NCBI GenBank assembly: GCA_016284115.1
Contig: JAEEOD010000145.1
Coordinates: 1 to 38,629 of the forward strand
DNA: 38,629 nt
Direction of reading: 5' to 3'
Source: Bacteroidaceae bacterium
GTDB taxonomy: Bacteria; Bacteroidota; Bacteroidia; Bacteroidales; Bacteroidaceae
The position numbers and the translations under genes are program-made. Positions 34,631 through 38,629 of the stretch are shown in pieces (within the stretch, counting starts at the first letter, position 1; the number at the start of each line of letters is the position of its first letter). The notes below the pieces were generated by a model. It was given only the letters and a program-made list of their open reading frames with translations, was not told the origin of the DNA and did not search any database.

Positions 34631-37096
34631 ATGAAGGTTTTGAATAAATATATTGGATACATGAGGATTGTCTCTTTCCTGTTGGTATCAAGTTTCTTGG
34701 GCTCATGTGATTTCAAGGAGAACCTTGAGATTGATTCGTTGCTGACAAAATTCGATAGTGCTGTATCACAAAAGAAGCAGGTAGAGTGTTTGGTAACCAA
34801 AGTGGAGACCTCTGACGATTATAAGTTCATGAACTTATCTGTAAAACTCAACAAAGGAACAGGAGTGGTGGATATTTCTGACACTACTGCTGTTCAAGTG
34901 AATCTCCATCAAAAAGCTGGTTTGATAACAGGTATAATGGTGAACGACGAACGACCTCCTATCTTTTATGCCATCCACCATATAGCAAAGGACTCAGTGG
35001 CTGCTTCCAAAATCAAAATGTTGATGCTTGTTGATCTCAGTTTACCTCAGTATCTGATAGATCTGGAACAAGAGGCTGTATTACAAGCGCGGACATTACT
35101 TGGCTCTCAACACCTTTATGTAGCTTTCATGCAGGACGGAAATGTGTCTGAGACCTACGAAGCAACAGACTATATTATAAATACATATTTTAAAAACCAG
35201 TCATCATCAAATATTTTCCTATACCGCTCCTTACTAACGAAACTGGAGGAGATAGTAGACTCAACTAGCTTGTTATCTAATGCCAAGCACAAAGGGTTGA
35301 TAGTGCTTTCGGGAGGTCGAACTTATGAGAATGATCGTCCAATCGACCCACGTCATTTCGTTATTCAACAACGTTTAGCAGAGCTGGCTCCACAACTTCA
35401 AAAGCGCGATATAACGGTGAGCTACGCACAGTTCTCGCCATCGAGTGAGGCTTCTTCCAAAAAAGCCGATGCTTCTTCAAAGCAGGTGTCAACTAACAAC
35501 CAACAGGAGTTGGGTATTATGCGCTTGATATGTAGCCAAACTGACGGTGTGTTCCAAAACACTTTCGATTGGATAGGCATTCGCGATGACTTTATGAAAG
35601 ATCATCAGATTAGTTACGACGATTACCTCATAACTTTAATGATGCCAGAGAATAAGGTCTTTCATGGCAATCATATGTCTCTTGACTTGGATTTCATCAA
35701 CAAGCAAAATGAGGAAAAATTAACTACCTGTCATTTAGACTATTCCTTTGGTAGCGTGTTCTATCCCATCATTGTTGGAGGGAAGAATCTCATAGAGATA
35801 TTGCTTCGTGGACTGTTGGTGGCATTGTGTTTGGCACTTGCTATCTGGCTTGCCTTGCAGTTGGTAGTGCCATGGGTACGCTATCAGTTATTCCTCCGCC
35901 GTTACGTAATTCGCTACACAGGCAAACAGATGAGCAAGGATGGCATTCTCCTAAGTGAAACTTGTTATTCCTGTAAAGCTCCATTTGAAGAGGGTGATGA
36001 GATAGTAACCAAATGCAGTCACACCATGCATAAAGAGTGCTGGGACGAAATTGGCTACCAATGTCCTGAGCATGGGCGCAATTGTGCTCATGGTTCACAC
36101 TATTATAACAGCAATAACCTGCTTGACACCCGAAATGCCACATTCTACCAGCAGTGGATTTTAGCAGGTTTGTTGGCAGGACTGTTAGCATGGGTATTCT
36201 TTATGTTACGCATACATCTGTTTAGTACTCAGCTGCTCACCAATTTGATGTTTTTTATCTTTGGCATTAAAGCTGGCACACCAGAGGCAGAGCGTTTTTT
36301 ACTAGACCATTCTGTACATTTGGATTTCCAGCCTTCATTTGGCTTCTGTATAGCTTTCTTTACTACCTTGCTTTTATCTATGCTCTCGTTGCGCAGTGTA
36401 AATTGGAAGTCGCGCCTCAGTAATATACTTGTACGTGCAGGCATAGCTGGTTTGTTGAGCTATCTACTATTTGCCTTTAGTTGTGTAATTGCAATATTGT
36501 TGGGTATTAAGACCAACTCGATGATTCTAGATTGTTTGCCTTGGATTCTCATGACGGCTATCATCATGTACTGTGTCACTTGGCACACTCGTGTACGCAT
36601 ACGCCCGTTGTGGTTGGTGACAGCTTGTCTAGCGGGCGTCATCTCCTTCTATATGTGGATGTTGTTATACCGTGACACATTTGTAGATTTCCGCCTGTTC
36701 CTTTTGCTCAGCTTCCTCTTTACTACCATTATAATAGCTATTTGTATTGCATATGAGGCTCCTCATTCAGAACATTATTTCTTGCAAGCAAGTGGCGTCA
36801 TCAAACCAGTAGAAATTGCTCTGTATAAGTGGTTAAGAACAGATCCATCGGCTGTTGTTACTTTAGGTCAGTCTCCTGATAATTCTATCCAACTATCTTG
36901 GGATCTTTCAGGCAATGTAGCTCCTACACATGCAGAAATACGTTTGCGAAACAATTCCATTTGGCTTACAGCTTTGGAACAAGGAGTCATCATTGATGAT
37001 ACTCTCCTTGCTGCCGGAACATCTGAGCCGCTATGGCATGGACGTAGTTTTACCATCGGTAATACAACGTTCACTTATATCGAAAAAGACCTGTAA
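34631..37096 (+). CDS. vWA / 7-TM / RING-H2-like / FHA-like membrane protein
   Basis: This is an 821-residue membrane protein that I infer is the E3-like or sensor element. Parts in order: lipoprotein signal (SSFLGSC, with Asp at +2); a periplasmic vWA-like domain (about 120-300; MLMLVDLSLPQ replaces the DxSxS site); first membrane segment (about 385-412). Then a cytosolic zinc-binding site C445-x2-C448-x13-C462-x1-H464-x2-H467-x2-C470-x7-C478-x2-H481, a RING-H2 spacing. Six more membrane segments follow (about 500-725), then an FHA-like domain (about 740-821; VVTLGQSPDNSI, PTHAEIRL, LWHGRSFTIGNTTF). Seven segments put the vWA outside and RING and FHA inside, which agrees with the positive-inside rule. 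Start chosen at ATG 34631 rather than TTG 34619. Confidence 0.82.
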   Translation: MKVLNKYIGYMRIVSFLLVSSFLGSCDFKENLEIDSLLTKFDSAVSQKKQVECLVTKVETSDDYKFMNLSVKLNKGTGVVDISDTTAVQVNLHQKAGLITGIMVNDERPPIFYAIHHIAKDSVAASKIKMLMLVDLSLPQYLIDLEQEAVLQARTLLGSQHLYVAFMQDGNVSETYEATDYIINTYFKNQSSSNIFLYRSLLTKLEEIVDSTSLLSNAKHKGLIVLSGGRTYENDRPIDPRHFVIQQRLAELAPQLQKRDITVSYAQFSPSSEASSKKADASSKQVSTNNQQELGIMRLICSQTDGVFQNTFDWIGIRDDFMKDHQISYDDYLITLMMPENKVFHGNHMSLDLDFINKQNEEKLTTCHLDYSFGSVFYPIIVGGKNLIEILLRGLLVALCLALAIWLALQLVVPWVRYQLFLRRYVIRYTGKQMSKDGILLSETCYSCKAPFEEGDEIVTKCSHTMHKECWDEIGYQCPEHGRNCAHGSHYYNSNNLLDTRNATFYQQWILAGLLAGLLAWVFFMLRIHLFSTQLLTNLMFFIFGIKAGTPEAERFLLDHSVHLDFQPSFGFCIAFFTTLLLSMLSLRSVNWKSRLSNILVRAGIAGLLSYLLFAFSCVIAILLGIKTNSMILDCLPWILMTAIIMYCVTWHTRVRIRPLWLVTACLAGVISFYMWMLLYRDTFVDFRLFLLLSFLFTTIIIAICIAYEAPHSEHYFLQASGVIKPVEIALYKWLRTDPSAVVTLGQSPDNSIQLSWDLSGNVAPTHAEIRLRNNSIWLTALEQGVIIDDTLLAAGTSEPLWHGRSFTIGNTTFTYIEKDL

Positions 37097-37121
37097 CTTT
37101 TTAGAAGTACAAATAATACAA

Positions 37122-37156
37122 AAGATGAGGTAGAGGTTGTTTCCCTACCTCATCTT
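37122..37156. terminator. Hairpin at the end of the T6SS operon
   Basis: AAGATGAGGTAG (37122-37133) and CTACCTCATCTT (37145-37156) form a perfect 12-bp stem with an 11-base loop. It lies 25 bases after the last T6SS gene and between convergent genes, so it can serve both strands. Flanking U-runs are short and mixed. Confidence 0.75.
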
Positions 37157-37179
37157 ATTATTTATCTTATCCTTATAAC

Positions 37180-38250
37180 TTACAATACTGGCAAAATGTA
37201 ATCCCAAATCAAGTTGATTTCGGCTTGCATATCGCCAATGTTGGCAGTAGTAACAACTACAGCATCTTTATCAGGAATAACGATAATATACTGGCCGTTT
37301 GCACCATCAGCACGGAAAGCATTGTGACGACAACGCCACATCTGATAGCCGTAACCCTGTACCCAATCACTATTCTCTTTGGTCAAGCCCATCTCTGCTG
37401 CTTGCTGAGGTTTAACACCCGAAGGTACACAAGGCACTTGGGCTTTCTGCATTTCTGCCACATAATCAGCTGGCAACACCTGTTTGCCATTCCATTTGCC
37501 ACCCTGTAAAATAAGTTGGCCCATCTTTGCCAAATCTTCAGTTTTAAGATAAAGTCCCCAACCACCAGTATTGATGCCTTGCGGACTTTCTTGCCACTCT
37601 GGTTTCTCTATGTTCAAAGGTTCAAAAAGGCGAGGCATGAGATAATCTACCACTTTCTCTCCTGTAACTTTTTGGACTATAGCTGAAAGCATGTAAGTTC
37701 CCAAACTATTATAGCAATAGAAGGTGCCTGGCTTATGTTCTACAGGATAAGCTAAGAAAGCTTTAATCCAATCACCATCCTCAGCATTACGGATAATACG
37801 CGTAGGGTCAGTATCATAACCACAGTTCATAGTCAGCAAGTCGCTGACGGTTATAGCTTTTAAATTGCCACTTTGCTCTGCAGGCAACTGATCAGGAAAG
37901 AAATCTACCAGTTTGTCGGTAAGTTTAATCTTACCCTCAGAAATAGCCAGGCCCACAGCTGCAGAAGTGAAAGTCTTACTTACAGAGTTAAGGATATGAG
38001 GCTTGTTCTCCTCACCTTCGCTCAGCCATTTCTGATAAATCACGTTGCCATGTTGCACCACCATAATGCTATGCAAATCTTGCTGGGCAGCTTCTACACC
38101 TTTTAAATAATTATCCATCGCTGATGATACAGCTTCAGGAGTCTCAACTCGTGGCAGGTCAATTATTTCAACAGCTTCCTGCTTGCTGCTGCTTTTACAT
38201 GCAGCTAATGCAATCAATAGCATGGCTGCAAAAAGAATTTTGTTTTTCAT
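37180..38250 (-). CDS. Serine hydrolase lipoprotein, class C beta-lactamase/PBP-like family
   Basis: The start used here gives a lipoprotein signal (MKNKILFAAMLLIALAAC), while a longer in-frame extension upstream to 38484 overlaps the divergent gene and lacks family similarity. The 356-residue protein has the S-x-x-K motif in NSVSKTFTSAAVG (nucleophile Ser and general-base Lys), and the second motif Y-x-N in FYCYNSLGTYML. The last part has RADGANGQYIIVIPDKDAVV, where the family's H/K-x-G motif lies and where here DGANGQ is seen. It is anchored in the envelope, probably acting as a peptidase or esterase. Beta-lactam resistance is not implied. Not part of the T6SS operon. Confidence 0.88.
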   Translation of the reverse strand: MKNKILFAAMLLIALAACKSSSKQEAVEIIDLPRVETPEAVSSAMDNYLKGVEAAQQDLHSIMVVQHGNVIYQKWLSEGEENKPHILNSVSKTFTSAAVGLAISEGKIKLTDKLVDFFPDQLPAEQSGNLKAITVSDLLTMNCGYDTDPTRIIRNAEDGDWIKAFLAYPVEHKPGTFYCYNSLGTYMLSAIVQKVTGEKVVDYLMPRLFEPLNIEKPEWQESPQGINTGGWGLYLKTEDLAKMGQLILQGGKWNGKQVLPADYVAEMQKAQVPCVPSGVKPQQAAEMGLTKENSDWVQGYGYQMWRCRHNAFRADGANGQYIIVIPDKDAVVVTTANIGDMQAEINLIWDYILPVL

Positions 38251-38279
38251 CGCTTTACTTTTTAAAGGTAATAATGCCA

Positions 38280-38329
38280 CAAAATTAAGACTTTGTTTGC
38301 AATTCTCAATAAAAATAGCGAAAATTGCA
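38280..38329. promoter_or_regulatory. Possible divergent control region
   Basis: The 106-base gap between the hydrolase and dipeptidase genes holds a minus-strand -7 match (plus-strand CAAAATTA, 38280-38287) and an inverted repeat TGCAATT/AATTGCA (38298-38304 and 38323-38329). Short, A/T-rich matches of this sort are weak evidence. Confidence 0.3.
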
Positions 38330-38356
38330 CATTCAATTTCTAAAATAACTACAAAT

Positions 38357-38629
38357 ATGAAAATCAGACACCTCTTTGTATCAACGATGGCAATTGCTGC
38401 TATCCAATTATCAACACCAGTTGAGGCTTGCACCAACCTGATAGTAGGTAAGGCTGCCTCTGTTGACGGCTCTGTTATTTGCACTTATAATTGCGACGGG
38501 TATGGTTTTGCCGGATCTATGAGTCGTACTCCGGGAGGCAGACATGAACCAGGAGAAAAGATAGCCATTCGCGGTTGGGGCAATAACGGTCAGGTTAGAG
38601 GTTATATCGACCAAGTTGAATATACCTAC
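38357..38629 (+). CDS. C69-family dipeptidase, N-terminal part (runs off the window)
   Basis: The open frame from this ATG continues through the last base, so only 91 residues are visible. A signal peptide (MKIRHLFVSTMAIAAIQL...VEA) ends before Cys-Thr-Asn-Leu-Ile-Val-Gly, the conserved start of mature C69 (PepD-like) dipeptidases, in which Cys1 becomes the Ntn-hydrolase nucleophile after cleavage. The following residues ASVDGSVICTYNCDGYG and a late GYIDQVEYTY also fit the family (canonical S-x-D-G-S and G-x-I/N-x-x-x-x-T-Y). It is divergent from the serine hydrolase gene. Confidence 0.85.
   Translation, partial: MKIRHLFVSTMAIAAIQLSTPVEACTNLIVGKAASVDGSVICTYNCDGYGFAGSMSRTPGGRHEPGEKIAIRGWGNNGQVRGYIDQVEYTY

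Noticed and set aside
37180..38484. N-terminally longer form of the serine hydrolase starting at 38484
   Set aside because: The extra 78 residues run through the start and signal region of the divergent dipeptidase gene, and a perfect lipoprotein signal begins at 38250.
1..38629. tRNA, rRNA, insertion sequence or integrase signatures marking the T6SS region as a mobile island
   Set aside because: No transposase, integrase, tRNA-like cloverleaf or long terminal repeat was seen, so there is no direct sign of recent transfer in this window.

Overview
The window looks like chromosomal DNA of a Bacteroidales bacterium, probably Prevotella- or Bacteroides-like. The evidence is the set of Bacteroidota-type T6SS proteins, the ackA-pta and C69 dipeptidase genes typical of the group, AT-rich spacers, weak Shine-Dalgarno sequences, and several TAnnTTTG-type -7 promoter elements. 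The assignment rests on sequence character only; no database was searched.

The left part (1-11832) is housekeeping. It holds the 3' part of a LolD-like ABC ATPase, a helix-hairpin-helix protein, an NSS sodium symporter, a VanZ-like protein, murF, folP, the diadenylate cyclase cdaA, a repeat-rich lipoprotein, ackA-pta, an HU-like protein and a secreted alkaline phosphatase. Inter-gene hairpins act as likely terminators. The right end (37180-38629) holds a class C beta-lactamase-like lipoprotein and the start of a C69 dipeptidase.

The centre (12015-37096) is one long, co-directional, tightly packed operon for a contractile type VI secretion system of the Bacteroidota type. The order is tssH, tssB, tssC, three hcp/tssD-like genes, a giant tssI/VgrG, a second spike-like protein with exact 22-residue repeats, a DUF4280-type PAAR-like protein, a secreted four-repeat PEGA protein, an RRF-like protein, an E1-like enzyme, tssG, tssK, tssE, tssF, a ubiquitin-like protein, an E2-like enzyme, a secreted protein, a periplasmic coiled-coil protein with one membrane segment, and a large polytopic membrane protein.

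The main discovery candidate is a complete ubiquitin-like conjugation set built into this T6SS operon. The Ubl ends in Gly and shares an L-x-D-Y-N element with ubiquitin. The E1 has GCGALG and a candidate catalytic Cys. The E2 has HPN and Cys127. The last gene encodes a lipoprotein with a periplasmic vWA-like domain, seven membrane segments, a cytosolic RING-H2-like zinc site and a C-terminal FHA-like domain. These genes are interleaved with, and in one place translationally coupled to, core baseplate genes. They therefore look like part of the machine or its control rather than cargo. By analogy with the PpkA (kinase-vWA)/Fha pathway of other T6SSs, I suggest that Ubl conjugation replaces or joins phosphorylation as the post-translational switch. 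That is a hypothesis. An RRF paralogue beside the E1, an apparently dead first ATPase domain in TssH, and the absence of TssJ/TssL/TssM make this look like a divergent T6SS subtype.
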